A DNA stretch of 64,000 bases from Sneathiella litorea (GTDB lineage: Bacteria; Pseudomonadota; Alphaproteobacteria; Sneathiellales; Sneathiellaceae): NCBI RefSeq assembly GCF_009882915.1, contig NZ_WTUW01000001.1:620357-684356 (forward strand), written 5' to 3'. Made by a program: the position numbers and the translations under genes. A model generated the notes under the pieces. That model did no database searches. It saw nothing but the letters and a program-made list of their open reading frames with translations, and was not told where the DNA came from. How positions within the stretch are numbered: the stretch's first letter is position 1; each line of letters starts with the position of its first letter. Positions 8,013 to 18,500 of this stretch are shown here, in pieces.

Positions 8013-10874
8013 CTAGTGGGCTTCGCCCCAGTTATCCCCAATACCCGCATCAACGGTTAAGGGAACGGAGAGCTCGACCGCTGGAAAAGCCGCATCTTCC
8101 ATGACCGATGTAACGATGGCAGCTGTCTCGTCGACTTCATTATTCGGTACTTCGAATATCAGTTCATCATGGACCTGAAGAAGCATTCGAGCCGAGAGAT
8201 TTTCTGATTTCAGTGCGTCCGGGAGTCGAACCATTGCGCGTTTGATAATATCAGCGGCGGATCCCTGAATAGGGGCATTAATAGCCGCCCTTTCAGAGAA
8301 GCTCCGCCTTGCGCCATTCTTGTCATTAATGCCCGGGAGGTGAATTTTACGGCCAAATAGAGTTTGCACATAGCCATGTTCATGACAAAAGCTTTTTGTC
8401 GTTTCCATATAACTTCGGATACCCGGATATTGGAGGAAATACTGATCTATATAGCCTTGGGCTTCAGTTCTAGAGACCCCAAGCTGACGTGCCAAACCAA
8501 AGGCGCTAATTCCATAGATAATACCGAAATTAATCGCCTTGGCCGAACGCCGCATCATCGGATCCATCCCCTCCAACGGGACACCAAACACCTGAGAAGC
8601 CGTTTTCGCGTGAATATCAATGCCTTCAGAAAATGCTTCCTTCAAAGACGAGATATCAGCGATATGCGCGAGTAGACGCAGTTCAATCTGCGAATAGTCT
8701 GCGCTGATCAACTTGTTGCCTTCTTCCGCGATAAATGCCTGACGAAGCTTGCGGCCTTCTTCCGTCCGGACCGGGATATTCTGTACATTAGGTTCGCTGG
8801 AGGCAAGCCGGCCAGTTGACGCCGCGGCAAGCGAGAAAGACGTATGTATTCGGCCTGTCTTGGCGTTGATCTGGCTTTGAAGTGCATCCGTATAGGTGCT
8901 TTTCAGCTTGGAAAGCTGTCGCCAGTCGAGCACTTTCTGCGCAAGCTCCACCCCTTCGGCCGCAAGCCCCTCCAGCACATTAACATCCGTGGTATAGGCA
9001 CCATTCTTGCCCTTCTTTCCGCCGGATAGCCCCATTTTATCGAACAGGATTTCACCGAGTTGCTTCGGTGACCCGACGTTGAATTCCTCCCCCGCGAGAT
9101 CATGAACTTCCGCAACCAATCCTTCCATCCGCGCCCCGAAATCTGAAGAAAGTGTGCTAAGCAGCTTGGCGTCCACCTTAACACCTTCCTGCTCCATTTT
9201 GGCGATAACGGGCACAAGCGGGCGTTCAATTGTCTCGTACAGGCTGACAGCCTTAGCTTTCACAAGCTGACGTTTCAACCACTGATGCAGGCGGAGCGTA
9301 ATATCCGCATCTTCCGCCGCATACTCCGTTGCCTTATCGATGGGAACTTCGGCGAAGGTAATCTGTGACTTCCCGGTTCCGGCCACTTCCTTGAACGGGA
9401 TCGGGGTAACATTGAAATGAAGCTTGGCAAGTTCATCCATACCATGACCATGCAGCCCGGCTTCCTGACAATAGGAAAGCAGCATCGTGTCGTCGACTGG
9501 CGCGATCTCTATTCCTTCCTGCGAAAGGACCACCTGGTCATATTTAATATTCTGGCCAATCTTCATCACGCCAGGATCCTTCAGGAGCGGTTTTAACGCC
9601 GCAAGAACATCCGCCTTTGCTAGTTGGTGCGGGTTATCCTCTGTTCCCTTTTCGGCCGCCCCATCAAAATCGAACCCGCCCTGCGATTTCGGATTTACAT
9701 GGCCCACCGGAATATAACAGGCGTTACCAGGGTGAATTGAAAGAGAAATTCCGACAAGGGATGCCTGCATGGCGTTCAGGCTGGTCGTTTCGGTGTCAAC
9801 AGCAACATGGCCAACCCGGATTGCTTCCTTTATCCAGGCCTGAAGCGCCTCCATATCAAGGATGGTAGTATAATTGACTGTTTCGACTTTCGGCGCACCA
9901 TTGCTCGACTCCACTGTTTCACGATCGGGCAACACCGCCGCTTCTTCGCGAAATCCCTCACCGAAGAATTCTGTGACACGGCCAATGAGTTGCTTGAATT
10001 CGTTTTCCTGAAGAAAAGCAATCAGATCTGCGGCGCTTGGCATCTGCACAGTCAGGTCCATGACATCGATATCCAGATCCACATCATTTTTCAACGTAAC
10101 CAGGTCGCGGCTGATCCGGGCTTTGTCTACATTCGCAACGAGCTTTTCACGACGGCCTTTTTGTGGAATTTCTTCTGCCCGTTCAAGCAGGGTATCAAGA
10201 TCTCCAAACTCATTAATCAGCAATGCGGCCGTCTTGATGCCGATGCCGGGCACACCCGGAACGTTATCGACACTATCCCCGGCAAGGGACTGTACATCAA
10301 TTACCCGATCCGGCCCGACACCGAATTTCTCCTGCACCTCATCCGCACCGATCAGCTGGTTCTTCATCGGATCGAGCATGGTCACGTCGCCGCCCACCAG
10401 TTGCATCAAATCCTTGTCCGAGGAGACAATCACGCATTCCATTCCCTTCGCACGCGCCTGCGCGGCATAGGTGGCGATAATGTCATCGGCCTCAAAGCCT
10501 TCCTTTTCGATCGCCGGCACATTGAAAGCACGGGTTGCTTCCCGAACCAATGGGAACTGTGGGATCAGATCTTCCGGCGGGGCATCCCGGTTAGCTTTGT
10601 ATTCAGGGTAGATTTCGGAACGGAATGTTTTACGGCTGGTATCGAAGATGACCGCAAGGTGGCTGACCCGACCATCCGCCTGGGTATCCTGGATAAGCTT
10701 AAACAACATATTGGAAAAACCGAGAACTGCGCCTGTCGGAGTCCCATCGGACCGCGACATAGGCTGCCGCCCTCGAATCATCGCAAAATAGGCACGAAAA
10801 ATATATCCCGATCCGTCGACCAGATAAATCCTATGTTTTTGATTTGGATCGCCCGTGACGTCCGGTTCGGTCAT
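8013..10874 (-). CDS. polA: DNA polymerase I
   Basis: Full-length 953-residue PolA with all three activities. Residues 1-300 form the 5'-3' exonuclease (YLVDGSGYIFRAYFA, VIVSSDKDLMQL, GDSVDNVPGVPGIGIKTA). The middle domain is a proofreading 3'-5' exonuclease with its acidic motifs intact (VAVDTETTSLN, GQNIKYDQ, and the Tyr-Asp pair in EYAAEDADITL). The polymerase domain carries motif A DYSQIELRLLAHIAD, the O-helix RRSAKAINFGIIYG and motif C QVHDELIFEV. It repairs and processes Okazaki fragments in the cytoplasm. The start is 37 bases after a small zinc-finger gene on the same strand, so both are probably one transcript. Confidence 0.97.
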   Translation of the reverse strand: MTEPDVTGDPNQKHRIYLVDGSGYIFRAYFAMIRGRQPMSRSDGTPTGAVLGFSNMLFKLIQDTQADGRVSHLAVIFDTSRKTFRSEIYPEYKANRDAPPEDLIPQFPLVREATRAFNVPAIEKEGFEADDIIATYAAQARAKGMECVIVSSDKDLMQLVGGDVTMLDPMKNQLIGADEVQEKFGVGPDRVIDVQSLAGDSVDNVPGVPGIGIKTAALLINEFGDLDTLLERAEEIPQKGRREKLVANVDKARISRDLVTLKNDVDLDIDVMDLTVQMPSAADLIAFLQENEFKQLIGRVTEFFGEGFREEAAVLPDRETVESSNGAPKVETVNYTTILDMEALQAWIKEAIRVGHVAVDTETTSLNAMQASLVGISLSIHPGNACYIPVGHVNPKSQGGFDFDGAAEKGTEDNPHQLAKADVLAALKPLLKDPGVMKIGQNIKYDQVVLSQEGIEIAPVDDTMLLSYCQEAGLHGHGMDELAKLHFNVTPIPFKEVAGTGKSQITFAEVPIDKATEYAAEDADITLRLHQWLKRQLVKAKAVSLYETIERPLVPVIAKMEQEGVKVDAKLLSTLSSDFGARMEGLVAEVHDLAGEEFNVGSPKQLGEILFDKMGLSGGKKGKNGAYTTDVNVLEGLAAEGVELAQKVLDWRQLSKLKSTYTDALQSQINAKTGRIHTSFSLAAASTGRLASSEPNVQNIPVRTEEGRKLRQAFIAEEGNKLISADYSQIELRLLAHIADISSLKEAFSEGIDIHAKTASQVFGVPLEGMDPMMRRSAKAINFGIIYGISAFGLARQLGVSRTEAQGYIDQYFLQYPGIRSYMETTKSFCHEHGYVQTLFGRKIHLPGINDKNGARRSFSERAAINAPIQGSAADIIKRAMVRLPDALKSENLSARMLLQVHDELIFEVPNNEVDETAAIVTSVMEDAAFPAVELSVPLTVDAGIGDNWGEAH

Positions 10875-10911
10875 GCCGCTTTCCCGCCTGTTACTTCAAG
10901 TTCCGCAAAAA

Positions 10912-11091
10912 TCAGTGTCCGCCGCCAACTTTCGCGCCAGCCTTCAAAACATAAACCCGGCTGCAGTATGGGCATTCAACCTGGCCTTTATCCCCCATAT
11001 TGAGATAGACGCGCGGATGCCCAAGCGGTCCTTTTCCGCCATCACAGGCGACCTTCGTGCTGTCAACTTCAATTGTCTCAAAAGCTTGCAT
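10912..11091 (-). CDS. Small zf-CHCC zinc-finger protein (59 residues)
   Basis: A 60-codon frame reading MQAFETIEVDSTKVAC, then GPLGHPRVYLNM and VECPYCSRVYVLKAG. The spacing Cys ... His ... CxxC is the zf-CHCC domain found in NDUFS6, the mitochondrial complex I zinc subunit, and in small stand-alone alphaproteobacterial proteins. Those small proteins are uncharacterised; a link to respiratory complex assembly is only analogy. The gene lies directly upstream of polA on the same strand with a short gap. A longer frame on the same strand (10944-11216) overlaps it in another phase and has no such motif. Confidence 0.85.
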   Translation of the reverse strand: MQAFETIEVDSTKVACDGGKGPLGHPRVYLNMGDKGQVECPYCSRVYVLKAGAKVGGGH

Positions 11092-11369
11092 AAAGCCGTC
11101 TCACTTCTTCTGCTGATTAACGCTGATAGCCAGAGGCTTCTCCGAATTTTCCGGGCTGCTGGCACCGCATGGATGATATCGATTGAACGCGGCGACGCAA
11201 CCGAGAAATGACGCAATATAACTTTTGCGCCCTCCCGACTAATTTAATCCAGATGAAAAATTTGCGTTGCCGTGCTGACTTCGCTAGTTTCTAGGCGCGC
11301 TCGCGTTGACCTTCCGTATATTATTCTCGGTCGATCCGCCAGAAATTTAAAATAGAGTAGAAATTAAGA

Positions 11370-12317
11370 ATGACTGAGACAGCGTCCATAACGCCGGCTT
11401 TACTGGTCCACAACCTGACGAAGATATATAAAGTTAAAGGCTCTGCCCCTGACAAAACCGCGTTAAAGGGCATCAACCTAGAGGTAAAGCCAGGATCTTT
11501 CTTCGGACTGTTGGGCCCAAATGGTGCTGGCAAATCCACCCTGATCAATATCATCGCGGGACTCGTTAACAAGACCAGTGGCGAGGTCAGTATTTGTGGC
11601 TTTGACACGGTGAAAGACATGCGCGCCGCGCGCAGTGCGGTTGGTGTGGTCCCGCAGGAACTCAATCTAGATGCTTTTTTTACGCCACGCGAAGTAATGG
11701 AATTTCAAGCCGGGCTGTACGGCGTTCCAACATCGGCGCGACGGACTGATGAAATCCTTGCGGCAATGGGCCTGAGTGATAAAGCAGATGTGTATGCCCG
11801 CACGCTCTCCGGCGGTATGCGGCGGCGCTTGCTCGTCGCCAAAGCGATGGTACATCGTCCTGAAGTTCTGATCCTTGATGAACCTACCGCTGGTGTGGAC
11901 ATAGAACTCCGCCAGCAGCTGTGGAGTTATGTCAAGAAACTGAACGACGAGGGAACGACAATTATTCTCACAACGCATTATCTTGAGGAAGCGGAAGAAC
12001 TTTGCGACACAATTGCCATCATAAATCACGGCGAAGTTGTTGCCTGCGAACCAACGGAATCACTCCTCAGCAAGCTAGATATGAAAAACGTCTGCCTGCT
12101 ACTCGGTCATGACATCACGGAAGTGCCGGAGAATCTGAAGCAGTTTAATGCAACTCTCACTCATGGCCGGCGGCTTAATATTTCCTATTCCCCGAGCAAG
12201 ACAGAAATGGCGAAGATTCTTAAAGCAGCAGCGGATGATGGCCTGAACATTATCGACCTGACGACAGAGGAGCCGGACCTTGAAGATGCCTTTCTGCAGA
12301 TGACATCAGCCGGTTAA
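11370..12317 (+). CDS. ABC transporter ATP-binding protein (ABC-2 exporter type)
   Basis: ATPase of 315 residues. The Walker A is GPNGAGKST, the signature TLSGGMRRRL, the Walker B LILDEPTAGVD and the switch His lies in LTTHYLEEAEE. The GGMRRRL form of the signature and the GVD D-loop are typical of ATPases paired with ABC-2 permeases (YadG, DrrA, multidrug or polysaccharide export). A C-terminal extension of about 90 residues ends with EPDLEDAFLQMTS, also typical of that subfamily. No permease gene is adjacent; the next gene is a peroxiredoxin, so its partner must lie elsewhere. Substrate unknown. Confidence 0.85.
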   Translation: MTETASITPALLVHNLTKIYKVKGSAPDKTALKGINLEVKPGSFFGLLGPNGAGKSTLINIIAGLVNKTSGEVSICGFDTVKDMRAARSAVGVVPQELNLDAFFTPREVMEFQAGLYGVPTSARRTDEILAAMGLSDKADVYARTLSGGMRRRLLVAKAMVHRPEVLILDEPTAGVDIELRQQLWSYVKKLNDEGTTIILTTHYLEEAEELCDTIAIINHGEVVACEPTESLLSKLDMKNVCLLLGHDITEVPENLKQFNATLTHGRRLNISYSPSKTEMAKILKAAADDGLNIIDLTTEEPDLEDAFLQMTSAG

Positions 12318-12451
12318 TGCCACCTCCTCAATTTCATACCGGAATCTAGAGTTGAAAATTGTAAACACCCGTCATTACCAATTGCATAATTCGCCTTCTG
12401 CTAATATTATAAATCTCCCCCAAAATATACTTTAACTTTATTGAGGATATG

Positions 12452-13090
12452 ATGACTATTCAACTTGGAGATGTCGTGCCGGATTTTACGCAGAAATCCA
12501 CTGAAGGTGACATCAGCTTTCACGACTGGATTGGCGATAGCTGGGCTATTCTTTTTTCACATCCCAAAGATTTCACGCCTGTCTGCACCACTGAACTGGC
12601 AGAGGTTGCGCGCCTAAAGCCTGAATTTAGTAAAAGAAATATAAAACCAATCGCGCTTAGCGTCGATGACGTGGACAGCCACAACAAATGGCTTGGTGAT
12701 ATTGAAGAAACGCAAGGGAGTGCGGTAAACTATCCGATCCTCGCCGACGCAGACCACAAAGTATCCGATCTTTACGGGATGATCCACCCGAATGCGAATG
12801 ATACGCTGACGGTGCGATCGGTATATATCATTGATCCGAACAAAAAGCTCCGGCTCACCCTAACCTACCCGGCAAGCACCGGGCGTAATTTCGCGGAAAT
12901 CCTCCGCGTCATCGATAGCCTTCAACTTACCGAGTATCACAAGGTTGCGACTCCGGTGAACTGGGAAAATGGCGACGATTGCGTCATCGTCCCGGCAATT
13001 ACCGACCCCGAGGAAATGAAAAAACTCTTTCCAAAGGGCTGGAAGGAACTGAAACCTTATCTTCGGATGACCCCTCAACCAAATAAGTAG
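12452..13090 (+). CDS. 1-Cys peroxiredoxin (Prx6 type)
   Basis: Peroxiredoxin of 212 residues with the Prx6-type active site FSHPKDFTPVCTTE; the peroxidatic cysteine is residue 45 and the supporting Thr and the Arg in TVRSVYIID are present. The long C-terminal dimerisation arm (VNWENGDDCVIVPAI, then FPKGWKELKPYLRMTP) marks the 1-Cys/Prx6 branch. There is no typical resolving cysteine. It reduces hydrogen and alkyl peroxides in the cytoplasm using an outside thiol or ascorbate-like donor. Two adjacent ATGs exist (12449, 12452); GAGG at 12443 sits at a workable distance only from the second. A terminator follows at 13134. Confidence 0.9.
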   Translation: MTIQLGDVVPDFTQKSTEGDISFHDWIGDSWAILFSHPKDFTPVCTTELAEVARLKPEFSKRNIKPIALSVDDVDSHNKWLGDIEETQGSAVNYPILADADHKVSDLYGMIHPNANDTLTVRSVYIIDPNKKLRLTLTYPASTGRNFAEILRVIDSLQLTEYHKVATPVNWENGDDCVIVPAITDPEEMKKLFPKGWKELKPYLRMTPQPNK

Positions 13091-13133
13091 GGGCGACTCA
13101 GGCTGCAGTAGGCAGTGAAATCACAAACTAAAT

Positions 13134-13160
13134 CGGGCACAATAGATGCCCGGTTTTTTT
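13134..13160 (+). terminator. Rho-independent terminator of the peroxiredoxin gene
   Basis: CGGGCA (13134-13139) and TGCCCG (13147-13152) pair around a 7-base loop and are followed by G and seven T residues. It is 43 bases after the peroxiredoxin stop codon. Confidence 0.9.
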
Positions 13161-13225
13161 ATTGGAGTTACTGCCGATAATCATGCGATATTGGTGGAAA
13201 TCAAACAATAGTATGGGCAAATAAC

Positions 13226-14416
13226 ATGACTGAAATTCTCTATAGTGGCGGCGATGTTTTTGACGGCACTGGCAATCTTCTCAAAAACCATTCGGTGTTG
13301 ACGGACGGCGATACGATCAAGGATGTTGCCCCATCAGAAAAATTCACAAACTATCAGGGGGAACGTGTCGATACCAGCGGCGGAACCCTCATGCCCGGAA
13401 TTGCCGACTGTCATGTTCATCTCGTCTATAAAGGAGAGGCCGATCCCCGCGGTAGCATCGAGGGGGTAAACCCAGGCGAAATCACGCTTCGGGTTCTCGA
13501 GAATGCGCAGCTCTCTCTCAAATCCGGCATAACAGCAGTGCGCGACTGCGGTGGGCGCGAATATCTGGAGTTTCCGGTTCGCGATGCCTGCAACAGCGGA
13601 CGGTTTTTCGGTCCGAACATCATGGCGTCCGGCAAGATGATCTGCATGACCGGTGGCCATGGCAATAAGAATGGTCGTGTGGCCGACGGCTGCGACGAAG
13701 TGGTAAAAGCCGTGCGCGAGCAGATCCACGCAGGGAGTGACCTCATCAAGATCATGGCTACAGGTGGCGTCATGACACCCCGCGTCAATCCGGAAGACGC
13801 CCATTACTCCGCCGATGAAATGCGGGTCGGCGTCGCGGAAGCGCGCCGGTTTCATAAAACCTCAGCTAGCCACGCCCAGGGTGCCGAAGGAATTATGAAT
13901 GCGGTAAAGGCCGGAATTACCTCTATCGAGCATGGTATCTTTATGGACCAGGAATGTCTGGATGCGATGATGGAGCGGGGAACCTACCTTGTCCCTACTC
14001 TTGCCGCGGTTCAAAATATTCTGAACAACGCTGATAAGGGAATTGCGGATTACGTTGTCGAAAAATCGCGCCGCGTCTTCGAAAAACACAAGGAAAGCTT
14101 CAAGATGTTCTATGAAGCTGGCGGCAAGATTGCAATGGGCACGGATGCCGGCACCCCCTTTAACCTACATGGCGAAAATGCGATGGAAATGTCCTATATG
14201 GTCGATTGCGGCATGACCCCGGTTGATGCCCTCAACAGCGCAACCTCGGTCGCGCACAGCCTGATGCAGCTCGAAAACCGGGGACAGATCAAGACCGGCT
14301 TCAAGGCGGACATGCTCATCGTGAACGGTAATCCGGCGGAAGACATCCTGATGGCGGCCGCGAAGAAAAACCATCGTATGGTCATCAAGAATGGACGGAA
14401 AGTCGACTTTCCGTAA
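13226..14416 (+). CDS. Metal-dependent amidohydrolase
   Basis: Amidohydrolase-superfamily TIM-barrel enzyme of 396 residues. Metal and catalytic motifs are in order: DCHVHL (HxH), LIKIMATGGV (the lysine that is carbamylated in this branch), TSASHAQG and SIEHGIF (two His) and MGTDAGTP (Asp). The pattern is that of the imidazolonepropionase-related/prolidase-like Sgx/Xaa-Arg dipeptidase branch, which hydrolyses dipeptides or small amides. The substrate is not decided. It stands alone between a terminator and a small basic protein gene. The ATG is followed by the normal first strand ILYSGGDVFDGTG, so the start is well supported. Confidence 0.85.
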   Translation: MTEILYSGGDVFDGTGNLLKNHSVLTDGDTIKDVAPSEKFTNYQGERVDTSGGTLMPGIADCHVHLVYKGEADPRGSIEGVNPGEITLRVLENAQLSLKSGITAVRDCGGREYLEFPVRDACNSGRFFGPNIMASGKMICMTGGHGNKNGRVADGCDEVVKAVREQIHAGSDLIKIMATGGVMTPRVNPEDAHYSADEMRVGVAEARRFHKTSASHAQGAEGIMNAVKAGITSIEHGIFMDQECLDAMMERGTYLVPTLAAVQNILNNADKGIADYVVEKSRRVFEKHKESFKMFYEAGGKIAMGTDAGTPFNLHGENAMEMSYMVDCGMTPVDALNSATSVAHSLMQLENRGQIKTGFKADMLIVNGNPAEDILMAAAKKNHRMVIKNGRKVDFP

Positions 14417-14524
14417 ATGGACTCGCCGGCGCAATGGCTTTTTTTCTGAGAATTGATTGGCATCAAGCCCAATCCGAACTACGTTGTATATAATTGAACC
14501 GTCATGTTCGGAAAGGAGAGTTTC

Positions 14525-14716
14525 ATGTCAATGCAAGCAGATATTGAACGCCTTCAGAAAAAAAGCCTGCGCCGCCGTCAGCGTGTTGAGGGGGAGGCAA
14601 ACCTCAAAAAAGGCTCATCAGAACTGCGTGACGCAGATCTGATGGTCACGGTAACGGCCAATCACAAGAGAGCTGTGAATAAAGACAAGATCGACAGATT
14701 GAAGCGCAGCCGCTGA
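14525..14716 (+). CDS. Small basic protein of unknown function
   Basis: A 63-residue, Lys/Arg-rich soluble protein beginning MSMQADIERLQKKSLRRRQR and ending KIDRLKRSR, with likely long amphipathic helices. A strong AAGGAGAG ribosome site 5 bases before the ATG supports translation; an upstream ATG at 14504 in the same frame has none. I do not recognise the family. Basic composition suggests nucleic-acid binding, but nothing else shows this. It is the last chromosomal gene before tRNA-Arg. Confidence 0.6.
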   Translation: MSMQADIERLQKKSLRRRQRVEGEANLKKGSSELRDADLMVTVTANHKRAVNKDKIDRLKRSR

Positions 14717-14798
14717 GATTATGTGTATTTGATCTGAGCTGCCCCCTAAAATCATTGCAACGGTGGATCGCTTGGGCTATAGCAAGGTTCTCATCTCA

Positions 14799-14890
<92 letters not shown>

Positions 14891-14922
14891 TAAATGTTTA
14901 ATGATTGAAGAAATTTTCTTCT

Positions 14923-14942
14923 AGCAATCATATAGCAATCAC
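14923..14942 (+). repeat. Left arm-type repeat of element A
   Basis: The 20-mer AGCAATCATATAGCAATCAC contains two AGCAATCA units 11 bases apart and lies 52 bases inside the left attachment repeat. The identical 20-mer occurs at 34179-34198 near the other end. Paired short direct repeats inside both ends are the usual look of tyrosine integrase arm-binding sites; binding is inferred. Confidence 0.65.
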
Positions 14943-15138
14943 GCGACGCGAATGGTGTGGCTGGAAAATATGTGCCTATTCTGCTCTGTTAGTAAATCTT
15001 TCCCAATTACCTTTTGTTTGTAGTGTAGCGATTAATAACTTAGGCGGTCAGGATATTTAGTGCGCATCACAATCCGAGAATCAAGCAAAGAACTGTATTC
15101 TGTTATGTGGCTGAGAAGGCGCCCTTTTTTTCTGGCCC

Positions 15139-15252
15139 GCTGGTGAGCCCGAGGATGATACCGATCTGGAGACTAAAATCGCTGAATGGGAGGATTTCTA
15201 TTATTTTGCAAGACCGCATGGTGCACATGGTGGAAAAACACTCAATGAGTAA
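15139..15252 (+). pseudogene. C-terminal remnant of an IS481/IS3-like transposase
   Basis: In the frame starting at 15139 the DNA reads GEPEDDTDLETKIAEWEDFY, then YFARPHGAHGGKTLNE and a stop. This is the tail of an rve-type integrase/transposase, normally continuing PYE.LRE.L; after the stop the same phase still gives LRENLQ. Upstream the frame is broken, so only the last 40 or so codons survive. No inverted repeat pair can be assigned. The rest of 14891-15582 carries no other recognisable gene. Confidence 0.6.
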
Positions 15253-15582
15253 CTCAGGGAAAATCTACAATAAACTTGCGAAGAGTCTCGCGAGTGAGTG
15301 TCTATTGTGCTCCGAAGATTTGTAGAATATTACAAAATTTGTAGTTTAGTTACGGGGGGCAGGACATGAGTAACGCAGCAAAAGAAACAAGTTGATTTTG
15401 AAACTAACTGCTTGGCGGTAAAATATACCCTAAATTGAAAAATTTGCCATAAAGCTTGTAACTCTGATAACTAGGTTGAAGTAACCATGCTGATTTTCGC
15501 GTACTTATGCTTCATAATTTGTGGCACTTGTAAAAGTGAAGATACGATAGCGACAGAGTAATTTATTTAAAGGAGGCTCAAA
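15253..15582. other. Gene-free leader before the giant helicase gene
   Basis: About 330 AT-rich bases with no supported gene. It must hold the promoter of the helicase gene, whose AAGGAGG ribosome site lies at 15569-15576. I see no clear operator palindrome. Confidence 0.45.
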
Positions 15583-18500
15583 TTGAGTCGCATAGAGGAG
15601 GGACTCTCCAGCCCAGAGATACAATCCTATGTATCCGAAAAGCTAGTGGAGCTTCGCAAGCGGCTCTTGGACTCGACACGTCGTAATCCACTGATACACG
15701 CCCGCTTTCGGCCAACATCTACGTCGAACTTGCGTGTAATTGATGAGCTACCAGACGTGTTGCGTTTTAATTTGACAAACGGTAATTCCATGCGATTGAG
15801 GCCACTTCCCGCTCTAGAAGTAGAACTACCCGATGAGCTGACCAACGAGTTTCTTAATGCATTGTATATCGCGCGTGAGGAGGATGAAGATTATCTTTCA
15901 CAGGTCGAAGAGCTCGAATCAGCCTCAGAGAAGGCAGAAGAGCAACTCTTCAGAATAGAAAGGGCGCTAAAAGATAAAATTAGGGAGCAACTCGGCCTGC
16001 CGCCGCGCCAAACTAAAGATGATCTCTCGCTCACATTGCACGCTAAAAATCATGGCTTAGAACCTAGCTACAGTCTGCCTATGCCGCAAGACGAGCATGA
16101 AGATGGTCGCCACCAGGACAAGGATATTCAAACTCTATTATTGCCTGATAAATTAATAAGGGTTGCTAAGGGAATCTTGGAGAAAGGGCGCTCCTTCGAA
16201 CGAGAAACTGGCGTAAATGTTCTTCACGCGGCGTTTGGACTTCTCGAATGGAAAGATCCCTCAGAGGATACAAATTTTTTAAGTCCGCTGCTGTTGCTTG
16301 AGATCCGCATTGAACGGAAACAATCTGCAAGTGGGGCAGAGTTTTATGTTTCCGGGGTTGATAAGGTTTTTATCAACACCACGCTTGCGCTAAAGCTTTT
16401 CTCTGAACATAGGTTAACTATCCCGGAATATGAAACTGGTAGCATCGAAGAATATTTTGAAGAGATCCAGAACAAAGGTCCGCAAAGTTGGCATTGGAAA
16501 GTTCGTCGTGAAGTAGTTTTTGGGATATTTCCTTCTTCAAAAATCGCAATGTATCACGATCTAGACCCAAAAAAGAGGCCAATTGCTTCACACAAATTAA
16601 TCGCAAGACTCTTGGCAAGCTCTGGAGGTGGTGACGGCGCGTATGCGGATGTTTATGAAACCGACGATCCTAAAATATCTAAAAAGGTTCCGTACCTAAT
16701 TCTTGATGCAGACGCCTCACAATACTCAGCACTTGTTGATGTTGCGGACGGACAAAGCCTAGCAATTGAGGGTCCACCGGGTTCCGGTAAAAGTCAGACT
16801 ATTGTCAATATCATTGCGGCCGCACTTGCCGATGGTAAGAAAGTATTATTCGTAGCTGAGAAATTGACAGCGCTTGATGTAGTAAAAAACCGCTTACACG
16901 CTACAAACCTTGCGGAATTTGTTTTACCTCTTCAAGCAGGCCGCGGTACTAGAGAGAAAATTTACGAGAGCCTACAAGAGCGACTTTCAGTTAGTCGTGG
17001 ATCTAAAAGATTCCAAATTGATTTCACCAATCGCAAGGACGCATTAGAGGGACACCGCTCGATACTAAAAGGCTACTTGGATGCTTTGGGATCTAAGTTT
17101 GGCGCCACTGGCATGACAGTTTATGAGACGATTGGCCATGGAATTGAGACAGCTGAGATTCTCAGAAAAATCCCAAAAGAAGTACGCCGAATCCGTATAT
17201 TGAATCCAGAAGAATTGGGCCCCAATTCCATGGAAGCGATCGTCGCCGATGCTGAAGCCTTTGCAGAACGACTAAATAAGATTCATCAAATGCCCAAACT
17301 CTGGCTTGCCTCTAGCGCCCCAGTGTTAAGCCGAGACGACGCGGAAGACGCAAGTGACACTGCAGGCCAGTTAGCGAATGAATTAGAAGCTTACATTCGT
17401 GACATAAATGCCTCTAGCTTAAAACCCTTTGTTTCAATCTCGCCATTTGACGATGACATTGAAAAAATAGACTCATTTCTAAAGATTATTTCCGCTGAGG
17501 CCAACCGCATTAACCCGTCGAACGTAGAGACTCTTGTCAATTCGGAGCATCGTCAAGTTGTGCAAAGACTTTGCGGCCAACTCCAAGAACGTCGCGTAGC
17601 TTTGATACGGTTGGAACGAATCTTGCGCGATGTTAAAGGCTGGAATCTTTTAAACCGTCTTTTGTCTGCGCGTGACTTCGCGGCTGCTAACGGTGAAAGC
17701 CTCTCCGCTTTGACCCACAAAAATATAATTGAAGAAATTGAAAAGCAAATAATAGTTGAGGAAAAGGTCGTTGTTCTGGCTAAGGCGCTGCCTCTAGTTT
17801 GGACTGAAAAGCCTGGCGCAACACTTAATCGTATCCGCGAAAATGCCCGTACTCTCCGCGATTTCCCAGAAGCTATAAAAAAACTTAGGAGATTTGACGA
17901 AGCTCGCCAAATTGGAAAGCTTGCTACCGAACTTATTGATACTGTACGAAAGCTTGCATCAGAGCTTGGGCAGATACAAGAAAGTCTCCCTAACGCAGAT
18001 AATCATGATCCAGCGCAGATACGAAATGCTGCGCGAACTATTCTTGATGCTGGTGCATTCCGGTTCCTTTCAAGCAAGTTCAAGCATGCAAGAAACACTT
18101 ATCGTAATACCCTCCGAGGTCGGCTTGTGGACGACCGATATATAATGGCGAATAGGCTTGGAACGTACGCCAATTGGCTAGAAAGGCGACGAAACTTTGA
18201 AGGCGACAAAAGATATATTTCTGCTTTTGGAGACATATTCAAAGGGCTTGCAACCAATCTTAGTTTGATCGACGAGACAGTTGCTTTTTATCGAAAAACA
18301 CAAGAGATATCGAACGACGACAGAGATCTCCGGCGCGCGATTGAAGAAGGTAGCATTTCAGAAATCGAAACGTTTTGCGCCCTTGAGTTCAATTTGGACA
18401 TGACTTTGGCTGAGTTAGAGGTTCATGTTGAATCCCAAAAAGTCATCCTTACCAAAGAAAAAGATCTTTTGAATGAGGCCGAGGAGCATTTAACTCTTTT

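Noticed and set aside
9807-11003. Long open frame (398 codons) on the plus strand opposite polA
   Set aside because: It lies fully antisense to a complete, motif-proven polA, has no family features and arises from the codon bias of the real gene.
10944-11216. 90-codon minus-strand frame upstream of polA
   Set aside because: It overlaps the 59-residue zinc-finger gene in another phase and has no motif; the shorter frame carries the conserved Cys/His pattern.
15107-15325. 72-codon plus-strand frame at the left end of element A
   Set aside because: It covers the transposase remnant in a different phase; the transposase-like sequence (WEDFY, RPHGAHGG) is in another frame, so this frame is a shadow.
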